A stretch of 45,928 nucleotides of DNA from Chitinophaga pinensis. GTDB taxonomy: Bacteria; Bacteroidota; Bacteroidia; Chitinophagales; Chitinophagaceae. The notes below the pieces were generated by a model. The model saw nothing but the letters and a program-made list of their open reading frames with translations. It searched no databases and had not been told where the DNA came from. Each line of letters opens with the position of its first letter. The first letter of the stretch is position 1. The stretch covers positions 1-45,928 of the forward strand of contig CAMDFC010000011.1 in the NCBI GenBank assembly GCA_945897185.1, in the 5' to 3' direction. The position numbers and the translations under genes are program-made. Positions 9,337 through 16,609 of the stretch are shown one piece after another.

Positions 9337-10389
9337 TTAGTCTTGTTTTGCAAAATAAGCATCGATCCTTCTGGAAACATCATTTCTTACATCAACATAA
9401 AATAGGTTAATATCACCTGCATGGAAATTCTTATTTCTGTATAAAAATGAACCCGGGAATTGTGGGTGTGAAACCCAAAGCGCCGCGCCCTCTACTTGTG
9501 CGCTCTGAGTATTTCGGTATACTTTATTTAAATTATACAATACAGCTCCTTGTTGCATCTGTTTATCAGCTATTTCGGTTGTGGTCTTCCAGCTAATTGG
9601 ATTTACTACAGCTATAGTGGTATCTGTCCTTTTTACCCATCCTTCGTTATAATCGTTTCTAAAGGTTCTCCAACTCACGAAACATCCCGTGCTCTTTTCA
9701 TCACCACAAACAGGAATAGTTACATATTCGTTTTTCTTCACACCCATACCAATCAAATACCCACATACCAACTGTTTAGCTAGGGGTTTATCATCAAAGA
9801 ACTCTTTCATTAATCTTGTGGCATGTGTGGTACCCTGACTATGAGAGGCAATTATTATTGGTCTACCCCTGTTTTCATATTTGAGATAATATTCGAAAGC
9901 GCGCTTAACATCATCGTATGCTAAATAAAAGGCAGCGTATTTCGAAACACTGTCTGGCTCTGAATACATCCCTATATGTGCTTGTCTGTATCTAGGTGCG
10001 AATACCCGCGCTCTTTCATTAAAAGCAGAAGCTTGGTATAGAATGGGACTATAATCTGTTTTATAATTGATTAGCGGGTCGTCAATTTTAGCATTGGTAA
10101 CTCCATTTTCTCTTTCTCCGGTAAGTGTAGTTGGGTGTAGGAAAAAAACATCTACAGTTTTCTCCATAGGGGCCTTAATCAAAGGCTTTGGTACGGTATC
10201 AGAAGGGTCCCATTTTTCTGGATGCGCTGCCCAATATTCAAGGTTAGCATAATTGGGGATTCCGTTTTCACTTTTGAAAGCCTCGGTTCCTGTATAGCTA
10301 TTCATTTTCTTAGAACAGGATTGTCCAATAACCATTAGACCACCCAATAGGATCAAAACGCATTGCTTCCTTGTATTATTTCGATTCAT
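9337..10389 (-). CDS. DUF3089 domain lipoprotein, alpha/beta-hydrolase-like
   Basis: Predicted envelope lipoprotein of 350 residues. The N-terminus has a hydrophobic stretch (VLILLGGLMVIG) ending at a probable lipidated cysteine (GQSCSKK, Cys25). The DUF3089 family resembles alpha/beta hydrolases: VFFLHPTTL at about residues 81-89 and the nucleophile-elbow motif SHSQG with Ser184 (ASHSQGTTHATRLM). An esterase or lipase activity is suggested by the fold only, and the substrate is unknown. Its 5' end lies 44 bases from the ATG of the divergent oxygenase at 10434, and the promoter of that gene sits in the gap. Convergent with asnS. Confidence 0.85.
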   Translation of the reverse strand: MNRNNTRKQCVLILLGGLMVIGQSCSKKMNSYTGTEAFKSENGIPNYANLEYWAAHPEKWDPSDTVPKPLIKAPMEKTVDVFFLHPTTLTGERENGVTNAKIDDPLINYKTDYSPILYQASAFNERARVFAPRYRQAHIGMYSEPDSVSKYAAFYLAYDDVKRAFEYYLKYENRGRPIIIASHSQGTTHATRLMKEFFDDKPLAKQLVCGYLIGMGVKKNEYVTIPVCGDEKSTGCFVSWRTFRNDYNEGWVKRTDTTIAVVNPISWKTTTEIADKQMQQGAVLYNLNKVYRNTQSAQVEGAALWVSHPQFPGSFLYRNKNFHAGDINLFYVDVRNDVSRRIDAYFAKQD

Positions 10390-10399
10390 TTTTCAAAAT

Positions 10400-10407
10400 T
10401 ATGTTTG
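10400..10407 (+). promoter_or_regulatory. Candidate -7 element (TATGTTTG) for the oxygenase-chrA operon
   Basis: Perfect TAnnTTTG match 26 bases before the ATG at 10434 and downstream of the alternative in-frame start at 10371. It supports the shorter start of the oxygenase. No clear -33 element at 17-23 bases. Confidence 0.45.
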
Positions 10408-10433
10408 TTAATTTTACTAAACAATCTTTTATT

Positions 10434-11378
10434 ATGAATATTCCAGTTGTAGACCTATCACTCTTTGTAAAAGGAACACCAGCACAAAAAGTTCAATTTT
10501 CTGCCGATTTGGGTAAAGCTTTCGAGGAAGTTGGTTTTGTATCTGTAAAAAACCACGGGATTGACCAACTCTTGATTGATAGCTTGTATACCAACGTACA
10601 ATCATTTTTTGGATTACCCGAAAATAATAAAAGCAACTATGAGGTACCTGGTTTGGCTGGCCAAAGGGGGTATACCAGTTTTGGTAAAGAACATGCAAAA
10701 GGAAGTGATGCACCAGACCTTAAAGAGTTTTTCCAATTTGGACAAACTGTTGCTGCCGGGGAAACATCAGTAGAAAATTATCCTGACAATGTACAAGTTT
10801 CAGATGTAGCTAGTTTCAATGAAAAATTTCTTGAAGCCTATAGGGCTTTTGAAAAATCAGGCGGCGCCCTACTAAGTGCAATTGCCATCCATTTGGGGTT
10901 GGGTGAAAATTATTTTGAAGCGCATATTCATCTTGGAAATAGTATTCTTCGCGCGATTCATTATCCACCTATTTTAAATGAGCCCCAATCTGCGATTAGA
11001 GCAGAGCAACATGAAGACATCAACTTAATCACACTTTTGGTGGGGGCTTCTTCAGATGGTTTGGAAATTCTCAGTAAAGAAAATGAGTGGCTGGCTGTTA
11101 AGGCTGGTCCGGGTGAAATTGTTGTCAATGTAGGAGATATGTTGCAACGCTTAACCAACGACAGATTAAAAAGTACCACACACCGTGTAGTAAACCCTCC
11201 AAAAGAAAAGTGGCATACCTCTCGTTATTCCATACCCTTTTTCCTTCATCCAAAAAGTAACATGTCTCTTGCTTGTTTGGATTCATGTATTAGTGAACTA
11301 CAACCCAAGCAGTATGAAGACTATACAGCTGGAAAATATTTGGATGAAAGGCTCAGAGAAATTGGACTAAAAAACTAA
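10434..11378 (+). CDS. 2-oxoglutarate/Fe(II)-dependent oxygenase, isopenicillin N synthase family
   Basis: Cytoplasmic non-haem iron oxygenase of 314 residues. The N-terminal DIOX_N region (IPVVDLSLF, then [11 protein letters not shown]) is followed by the jelly-roll core with the iron triad His193-x-Asp195 ([10 protein letters not shown]) and His250 (STTHRVVNP). The RYS motif (Arg264, Ser266) is expected to bind the 2-oxoglutarate carboxylate. These features place it with the IPNS/flavone synthase/ACC oxidase-like family. The actual substrate cannot be read from the sequence. The start at 10434 gives a normal N-terminus, while 10371 would add 21 unrelated residues. The chromate-transporter gene begins two bases after its stop, implying coupled translation. 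Confidence 0.88.
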   Translation: MNIPVVDLSLFVKGTPAQKVQFSADLGKAFEEVGFVSVKNHGIDQLLIDSLYTNVQSFFGLPENNKSNYEVPGLAGQRGYTSFGKEHAKGSDAPDLKEFFQFGQTVAAGETSVENYPDNVQVSDVASFNEKFLEAYRAFEKSGGALLSAIAIHLGLGENYFEAHIHLGNSILRAIHYPPILNEPQSAIRAEQHEDINLITLLVGASSDGLEILSKENEWLAVKAGPGEIVVNVGDMLQRLTNDRLKSTTHRVVNPPKEKWHTSRYSIPFFLHPKSNMSLACLDSCISELQPKQYEDYTAGKYLDERLREIGLKN

Positions 11379-11380
11379 GT

Positions 11381-12640
11381 TTGACGCTGATAAGACATAT
11401 TCCATTTTTAAAAGCAGTATTCAATTATAGCATATCTGCTTTTGGTGGTCCACAAGGTCATCTTGGCATGATGATGAATACGTTCGTTGAAAAAAGAAAG
11501 GATGTTAGCGATAAAGAATTAATGGACATCTATGCTTTTTGTCAATTGCTTCCCGGAGCCACATCTACCCAAACCCTTACTTTAATTGGTTATAAACGTG
11601 GGGGAATCAACCTGGCGCTGCTTACTTTACTTATATGGATGGTGCCCGCAGTTATCATCATGACTGCGCTATCAATTTTCATTTCTAATTCCGATTCGGA
11701 GATTCATAAATTATTTGGTTTCATGCAACCCATGGCGCTTGGTTTTTTGGCTTTTGCTGCTCTTAAAACCAAGAAGCTTTTAAAGACCAAATTTTCAAGA
11801 ATTATTGTCCTTGTTTTTGGTGTATTCACTTTTCTCTTCTTTAAATCACCTTGGATTTTCCCAATTGTAATGGTACTTGGCTCCTTGTGTGGTTTACTGA
11901 TAAAGAATGAATCAGCACCTCAAAATCCAATCAAAAAAAGAAAATTGAATTGGATTTTATTTGTCCTTTTTGCTGGATTTTTTATCACTGCGGCATCCAT
12001 TTCTGAAACTGCGAGAAAAGAAAATTGGGAAAACCGTGCGCCATACAACCTTTTTGAAAACATGTATCGTTTTGGAAGTTTTGTATTTGGAGGAGCCGAT
12101 GTACTCATTCCAGTTATGTATGAACAGTATGTAGTAAGACCAGAAACAGAGCGCATCAAGACAAGCAACCAAAATGTAATTAAAATTAATCGCGAAGAAT
12201 TTCTTACCGGAGCTGGTATAGTAAGGGCCATTCCTGGTCCGGCTTTTTCCATCTCCTCTTTTATTGGCGCTGCTTCAATGCAAAACAAAGGAATAGTCTA
12301 TCAAATACAAGGTGCACTGATTGCTACAATAGGGATTTTTCTTCCTAGCTTTCTAATTGGTGTTTTTTTATTTCCGCTTTGGGAAAACTTACACCGGTAT
12401 AAAATTTTAGCACGATTGTTGACTGGAATGAATGCAACTGTTGTTGGCATAATGCTAGCCAGTATTGTATACTTAACCAGGGATACCATAGCGCCTTTAA
12501 GAACGGCCCCCAATAGTGATGCACTGCTTTTCTTTTCGGTAATGTCTGCAACATTTTTCATGTTGGTTTACACAAAAGTGCGTGCACCATTTATTGCAGC
12601 AGGCTGCCTTGCGCTAGGGATGATTGACTTGTTTTTTTAA
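11381..12640 (+). CDS. chrA: Chromate transporter, two-domain CHR family
   Basis: Inner-membrane transporter with two homologous CHR halves, 419 residues, about ten to twelve membrane segments. Half 1 begins with [19 protein letters not shown] and contains [21 protein letters not shown]. Half 2 has the matching [22 protein letters not shown] and [19 protein letters not shown]. Characterised members export chromate by proton exchange, but many members have no tested substrate. No ATG is available before the first membrane segment. The frame opens with TTG at 11381, two bases after the oxygenase stop, and starting at the later ATGs would remove the first FGGP motif. The stop abuts the stop of the convergent nadD with no spacer. 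Confidence 0.9.
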   Translation: MTLIRHIPFLKAVFNYSISAFGGPQGHLGMMMNTFVEKRKDVSDKELMDIYAFCQLLPGATSTQTLTLIGYKRGGINLALLTLLIWMVPAVIIMTALSIFISNSDSEIHKLFGFMQPMALGFLAFAALKTKKLLKTKFSRIIVLVFGVFTFLFFKSPWIFPIVMVLGSLCGLLIKNESAPQNPIKKRKLNWILFVLFAGFFITAASISETARKENWENRAPYNLFENMYRFGSFVFGGADVLIPVMYEQYVVRPETERIKTSNQNVIKINREEFLTGAGIVRAIPGPAFSISSFIGAASMQNKGIVYQIQGALIATIGIFLPSFLIGVFLFPLWENLHRYKILARLLTGMNATVVGIMLASIVYLTRDTIAPLRTAPNSDALLFFSVMSATFFMLVYTKVRAPFIAAGCLALGMIDLFF

Positions 12641-13210
12641 TTACTTATAATAGCCAGATCTTTCTATTTCCTCCATTACACTGTCTGGCACCATATAGCG
12701 AATTGACTTGCCCTCTCCCATCATTTTTCTAATCAGTAATGATGAAATCTCAATTATTGGCGCCTTTAATTTATTTATTTTGGCAGCCGGTATTTCCTTC
12801 ACCGGACAATGCAAACGCTCGTATACACAAATAGAATAACGTTTGATTATAAGATCTCCATTCTTCCACTTTTGGATGTTCTCTAAACTGTCGGATCCCA
12901 TGATGATACTGAACTCGTGTTCTGGATATTTCTCATCTAAATAAGCGAGTGTATCAATCGTGTAAGACGGTCGTGGTAACTTAAATTCAATATCTACAGC
13001 CGTCAACTTTGCTTCTCCCTCAATTGCAGTTTGTACCAAGTGCAACCGGTGGTATTCATTCAATAAGCTATGGTTTTGTTTGAAAGGATTTTGCGGAGAA
13101 ACCACAAACCACACTGCATCCACATCCGTATTTTGTAATACATGATTGGCAATAATTAAATGGCCGTTGTGAATGGGATTGAATGAGCCAAAATAAAGAC
13201 CAATTTTCAT
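12641..13210 (-). CDS. nadD: Nicotinate-nucleotide adenylyltransferase
   Basis: Adds AMP to nicotinate mononucleotide in NAD biosynthesis. At 189 residues it has the expected size. The nucleotidyltransferase signature GLYFGSFNPIHNGHLIIAN (with the HxGH motif) is at residues 4-22. WFVVSPQNPFK and SIIMGSDSLENIQKWKN follow, and the C-terminal ISSLLIRKMMGEGKSIRYMVPDSV is the ISSTxIR-type signature. It follows feoA by 26 bases on the same strand and is probably cotranscribed with it. Confidence 0.97.
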   Translation of the reverse strand: MKIGLYFGSFNPIHNGHLIIANHVLQNTDVDAVWFVVSPQNPFKQNHSLLNEYHRLHLVQTAIEGEAKLTAVDIEFKLPRPSYTIDTLAYLDEKYPEHEFSIIMGSDSLENIQKWKNGDLIIKRYSICVYERLHCPVKEIPAAKINKLKAPIIEISSLLIRKMMGEGKSIRYMVPDSVMEEIERSGYYK

Positions 13211-13236
13211 AAGTAATTGGAAATCAATTAAATATA

Positions 13237-13464
13237 TTAATTTTCGTCCACAATTATGGAATCTGCCTCACTAATTCTAAGGCTTACCTGATAGCCTGCA
13301 ACCATAACTGAAATAGGATCTCCGAGTGGCGCAATTTGTTCTACTGCAATTTCTTCTCCTTCTAAAAACCCCATCTCCATCAGCTTTAGCACCAACTCAT
13401 GGTCCTCCAAAGAGACAATAGTCGCTTTTTTCCCCTGTCCAATTTCAGATAGTTTTTTTCTCAT
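13237..13464 (-). CDS. feoA: FeoA family ferrous-iron transport accessory protein
   Basis: Small SH3-like protein of 75 residues that in other bacteria assists FeoB. Family features: an N-terminal LSEIGQGKKATIVSL strand, LVLKLMEMGFLEGEEIAVEQIAPLGDPISV and a C-terminal GYQVSLRISEADSIIV. An upstream in-frame ATG at 13485 overlaps the predicted -7 element, so the start is taken at 13464. Here feoA is separated from feoB (1-1443) by about 12 kb and is paired with nadD. It is transcribed divergently from ybeY. Confidence 0.93.
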   Translation of the reverse strand: MRKKLSEIGQGKKATIVSLEDHELVLKLMEMGFLEGEEIAVEQIAPLGDPISVMVAGYQVSLRISEADSIIVDEN

Positions 13465-13465
13465 G

Positions 13466-13496
13466 TTTGTATATAAGAGATGCAAAGCTAATTCTG
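13466..13496 (+). promoter_or_regulatory. Possible ybeY promoter (TTTG-N19-TAATTCTG)
   Basis: TTTG at 13466-13469 is followed after 19 bases by TAATTCTG at 13489-13496, one mismatch from TAnnTTTG. It lies 34 bases before the ATG at 13530 and overlaps the feoA -7 element on the other strand, so the two divergent promoters would compete. Single weak match. Confidence 0.3.
13483..13490 (-). promoter_or_regulatory. Candidate -7 element for feoA-nadD (TAGCTTTG)
   Basis: Perfect TAnnTTTG match on the minus strand, 18 bases before the feoA ATG at 13464. The longer start at 13485 lies within it, so it decides the start. No obvious -33 partner. Confidence 0.5.
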
Positions 13497-13529
13497 TTCA
13501 TTGGAATTCTTGTATTTTTATTCATTCAT

Positions 13530-13958
13530 ATGAAGCATGTACAACTATTTTTTCTTCAATCCATATCTCTGCTAAAAGAGAGGACAAAGCTCAAGCTGTT
13601 TTTAATTAAAACAGCTAAAAAAATGGGAAGGCCAATTCACTCGCTGAATATTATTTTCTGCTCTGATGATTACCTGCTCAGTATAAACCAACAATATTTG
13701 AATCACGACTACTTCACAGATATTATCACTTTTGATTTATCAGCAGACAAGAAGGGAGCTATTTCCGCTGAGCTTTATATTAGCTATGATCGGGTAAAAG
13801 ACAATGCCAAGCAACTGGGCAGCACAACTACAAAAGAATTGCATCGTGTCGTATTCCATGGGCTTCTTCACTTGCTTGGCTACAAAGACAAGTTAAAGAA
13901 AGACCAAATTACTATGAGGCAGATGGAGGATAAGCTCATCTCTCAGTATTTTTGCTAA
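13530..13958 (+). CDS. ybeY: Endoribonuclease YbeY / rRNA maturation factor
   Basis: Metal-dependent RNase involved in 16S rRNA 3'-end maturation and ribosome quality control. With the start at 13530 it has 142 residues, typical for the family. Motifs: INQQYLNHDYFTDIITFDLS in the centre, and the zinc-binding HRVVFHGLLHLLGYKDK. The two histidines of HGxLH are present, while the third ligand of the E. coli form (GYDH) is replaced by GYKDK. To my knowledge this is a usual Bacteroidota variation. An upstream ATG at 13467 would add a hydrophobic 21-residue stretch that overlaps the divergent promoter and is not part of the family. The stop directly abuts the next ATG. Confidence 0.92.
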   Translation: MKHVQLFFLQSISLLKERTKLKLFLIKTAKKMGRPIHSLNIIFCSDDYLLSINQQYLNHDYFTDIITFDLSADKKGAISAELYISYDRVKDNAKQLGSTTTKELHRVVFHGLLHLLGYKDKLKKDQITMRQMEDKLISQYFC

Positions 13959-14624
13959 ATGTTCCACGTGAAACACTTCCTGTTTGTATTGCTTCTTTTT
14001 CCCTTGTTGGTAAAGGGACAAGCTCAATTTAGTTTACAAGACAAAAAATTTGAGTCGACCCCTCCTGTAGACATAGGCTTGATGGAGTATATAATTTCAG
14101 AAATAAAAGGGAAAGGGTTTACGGAAGAAGAAAAACAGTTCTTTTATTGGTCTAATTATCTTCGATTACATCCTAAGGAGTTTTACAAAGGTGTGGTTGA
14201 GGTATTTATAAAAGAGTTCCCTGAGGTAAAAGGAAAGGAGGCGGAAAGTTTGAAAAAAGATTTGCTATCGATGGAAACCTTATCTCGGTACCAGTACTCT
14301 TCATTATTATCTGTGCTTGCGGTAGAGCAAGCCTCAGATTTGGCCCTTAAAGCCAATCAAATTAGTCATGTTGATTCTAAGGGAAGGGGGTTTGCTGAAA
14401 GGATGAAGTTGGGCGGTGTAACCAAATGTGCTGCCGAAAATATTTACACTGGTAAAAATGATGGTTTATTGGCCTTGCTTATGTTGTTGTTTGATCTTGG
14501 TCTAGACCAGGCGGGACACAGGAGAAATATATTAAATCCTACATTAACCCAAATGGGTCTTTCTATTCGACCCCATAAGACTGACGAAAGAATCGTACTT
14601 GTCCAAATCTTTGGTTGTAGTTAA
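13959..14624 (+). CDS. Secreted CAP-domain (SCP/PR1-like) protein
   Basis: Exported protein of 221 residues with signal peptide MFHVKHFLFVLLLFPLLVKGQAQ. The CAP fold is shown by FYWSNYLRLHPKEFYKGVV, a conserved His in NQISHVDSKG, the AENIYTG motif and GHRRNILNPTLTQMGLSI. The His and Glu set is that of prokaryotic CAP proteins, whose biochemical role is mostly unknown. The ATG directly follows the ybeY stop. A parS-like 16-mer occupies codons 1-6, so the residues FHVKH are dictated by that site, and a second copy lies 11 bases after the stop. The position between ybeY and mnmG suggests a passenger in a core-gene neighbourhood. Confidence 0.82.
   Translation: MFHVKHFLFVLLLFPLLVKGQAQFSLQDKKFESTPPVDIGLMEYIISEIKGKGFTEEEKQFFYWSNYLRLHPKEFYKGVVEVFIKEFPEVKGKEAESLKKDLLSMETLSRYQYSSLLSVLAVEQASDLALKANQISHVDSKGRGFAERMKLGGVTKCAAENIYTGKNDGLLALLMLLFDLGLDQAGHRRNILNPTLTQMGLSIRPHKTDERIVLVQIFGCS
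13960..13975. promoter_or_regulatory. parS-like ParB-binding site 1 (TGTTCCACGTGAAACA)
   Basis: A 16-base near-palindrome matching the widely conserved chromosomal parS consensus TGTTNCACGTGAAACA at every defined position. It starts at the second base of the CAP gene start codon. ParB/Spo0J nucleates at such sites near the origin to drive chromosome segregation and SMC loading. No parA or parB gene is in the window. Confidence 0.8.
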
Positions 14625-14635
14625 CCCTTATTCAA

Positions 14636-14651
14636 TGTTCCACGTGGAACA
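14636..14651. promoter_or_regulatory. parS-like ParB-binding site 2 (TGTTCCACGTGGAACA)
   Basis: A perfect 16-base palindrome differing from site 1 at one base (GGAACA for GAAACA), placed between the CAP gene and mnmG in a non-coding gap. Two such close matches 660 bases apart are most unlikely by chance in AT-rich DNA and fit the clusters of parS sites seen near bacterial origins. Confidence 0.8.
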
Positions 14652-14684
14652 TGGCTTGATTAAGTCAATCTTAAGCGCAGTGTT

Positions 14685-14716
14685 CTTGTCAGCCTCTTTT
14701 TCTTTGTTTATCTTTG
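14685..14716 (+). promoter_or_regulatory. Candidate mnmG promoter (CTTG-N20-TATCTTTG)
   Basis: A perfect TAnnTTTG element at 14709-14716 has CTTG 20 bases upstream. The ATG of mnmG begins only five bases after the element, so a start site about seven bases downstream would fall at or within the start codon. The transcript would be leaderless or nearly so. Confidence 0.45.
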
Positions 14717-14720
14717 TTTT

Positions 14721-16589
14721 ATGTTCCCAATATATGATGTAATAGTAGTAGGTGCCGGCCATGCAGGCTGTGAAGCAGCAGCTGCTGCTGCGAATATGGG
14801 AAGTAGGGTTTTATTGGTGACCATGAACTTGCAAACCATCGCCCAGATGAGTTGCAACCCCGCTATGGGAGGAATTGCCAAAGGGCAGATTGTGCGAGAA
14901 ATAGACGCTCTTGGTGGGTATTCTGGTATTGTGACAGACCAATCCATGATTCAGTTTAGGATGTTGAACAGATCTAAGGGTCCAGCCATGTGGAGTCCTA
15001 GGGCACAAAGTGATCGAATGTTGTTCTCTACCAAGTGGAGAGAAATGTTGGAGAATACGCCCAATCTTGATTTTTACCAGGATATGGTACATGGCTTAAA
15101 GGTGAAGGATGGAAGGGTAAATGGGGTAATAACGGGCATGGGAAATGAAATCAGGGCGAAGTCGGTTGTATTAACCAACGGCACATTTCTAAATGGTGTC
15201 ATTCATGTGGGAGAAAAAAGATTTGGAGGAGGAAGGATGGCTGAGCGATCGGTGGATGGAATTACTGAGCAGTTGGTGTCTTTGGGTTTTGAAAGTGACA
15301 GGTTAAAGACTGGAACACCACCAAGGATTGATGGTAGGAGTCTCGACTACAGTAAAATGGATGAGCAAAAAGGAGATGAGGAGATTACGGGCTTTAGTTA
15401 TATGGAATTTGACAGAATAAAGCCTCAACAGCAGCGCAGTTGTTGGATTGCGTATACCAATGATGTAGTACACGATACTTTGAAAACAGGTTTTGATAGA
15501 AGTCCCATGTTTACTGGAAGAATTGAGGGAACTGGACCAAGGTATTGTCCGAGTATTGAGGATAAAATCAACCGATTTGCAGATAGAGACAGGCATCAGC
15601 TTTTTGTTGAGCCTGAAGGTTGGAATACCGTGGAGATTTATTTAAATGGATTTTCAACTTCTTTGCCAGAAGATGTTCAATATCAAGCACTTACAAAAAT
15701 TCCCGGATTTGAAAATGTAAAAATGTTCAGACCGGGTTATGCTATCGAATATGATTACTTTCCACCGCATCAACTTCATTATTCGTTGGAAACCAAGCTT
15801 TTGGGAGGATTGTTTTTTGCTGGACAGATCAATGGCACCACGGGATATGAAGAAGCAGCTTGTCAGGGTTTAATGGCAGGCATGAATGCCCATAACCACG
15901 CCAATGAAAAAGAGCCCTTGGTGTTAAAAAGGAGTGAAGCGTATATAGGGGTGTTGATTGATGATTTAATTACGAAGGGAACGGATGAGCCCTATAGGAT
16001 GTTTACTTCCAGGGCGGAGTTTAGAACTTTATTGAGACAAGACAATGCAGATTTGAGGCTGACAGAAATTGGCTATAGGGTAGGTTTGGCAAAAGAAGAC
16101 CGTTACCAGCAAGTGGTGGCTAAAAAAGAAAATGTAGCAGCGATTATCAAAAAGTTTAGTGAGATTTCGGTGGAGCCTGATGACATGAATGAATTGTTTG
16201 CTGCTGTGGGTTCTTCGGCTATGCAACAAAAGCAAAAAATTGCACAATTGGTATTGAGGCCTGGCATTGGCGTAAAGCAGATGATTGAGCATACAGCGGT
16301 ATTGAAAAATGAATTTGAAAACTATACTGATCTTGAGTTAGAGCAGGCGGAGATTCAAATGAAATACGATGTATATATAGAGAAAGAAAAAGAGATGGTG
16401 GTTCGTATGGCACAAATGGAAGACCTTGAAATACCTGTTACATTTGACTTTGATCGTGTTCAGTCCATTGGCACGGAAGCAAAAGAGAAGTTAAAAAAAA
16501 TACAGCCACGCACATTGGGTCAAGCATCGCGGATTTCAGGAATCAATCCGAGTGATGTACAAATACTCATGGTTTACATGGGCAGATAA
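14721..16589 (+). CDS. mnmG: tRNA uridine-5-carboxymethylaminomethyl(34) synthesis enzyme MnmG (GidA)
   Basis: FAD-dependent subunit of the MnmE-MnmG complex that modifies wobble uridine in tRNA. The 622-residue length is standard. The N-terminal FAD motif DVIVVGAGHAGCEAAAAAANMG is at residues 6-27, followed by SCNPAMGGIAKGQIVREIDALGG. GTFLNGVIHVGEKRFGGGR, RLKTGTPPRIDGRS, FFAGQINGTTGYEEAACQGLMAG and the MnmE-contact region ending in ISGINPSDVQILMVYMG are all present. The N-terminus matches family members directly, so the ATG at 14721 is secure despite the very close promoter element. Lies beside two parS-like sites, consistent with the common location of gidA near the origin. Confidence 0.98.
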   Translation: MFPIYDVIVVGAGHAGCEAAAAAANMGSRVLLVTMNLQTIAQMSCNPAMGGIAKGQIVREIDALGGYSGIVTDQSMIQFRMLNRSKGPAMWSPRAQSDRMLFSTKWREMLENTPNLDFYQDMVHGLKVKDGRVNGVITGMGNEIRAKSVVLTNGTFLNGVIHVGEKRFGGGRMAERSVDGITEQLVSLGFESDRLKTGTPPRIDGRSLDYSKMDEQKGDEEITGFSYMEFDRIKPQQQRSCWIAYTNDVVHDTLKTGFDRSPMFTGRIEGTGPRYCPSIEDKINRFADRDRHQLFVEPEGWNTVEIYLNGFSTSLPEDVQYQALTKIPGFENVKMFRPGYAIEYDYFPPHQLHYSLETKLLGGLFFAGQINGTTGYEEAACQGLMAGMNAHNHANEKEPLVLKRSEAYIGVLIDDLITKGTDEPYRMFTSRAEFRTLLRQDNADLRLTEIGYRVGLAKEDRYQQVVAKKENVAAIIKKFSEISVEPDDMNELFAAVGSSAMQQKQKIAQLVLRPGIGVKQMIEHTAVLKNEFENYTDLELEQAEIQMKYDVYIEKEKEMVVRMAQMEDLEIPVTFDFDRVQSIGTEAKEKLKKIQPRTLGQASRISGINPSDVQILMVYMGR

Positions 16590-16609
16590 TTTACCACACT
16601 AAACCTCAT

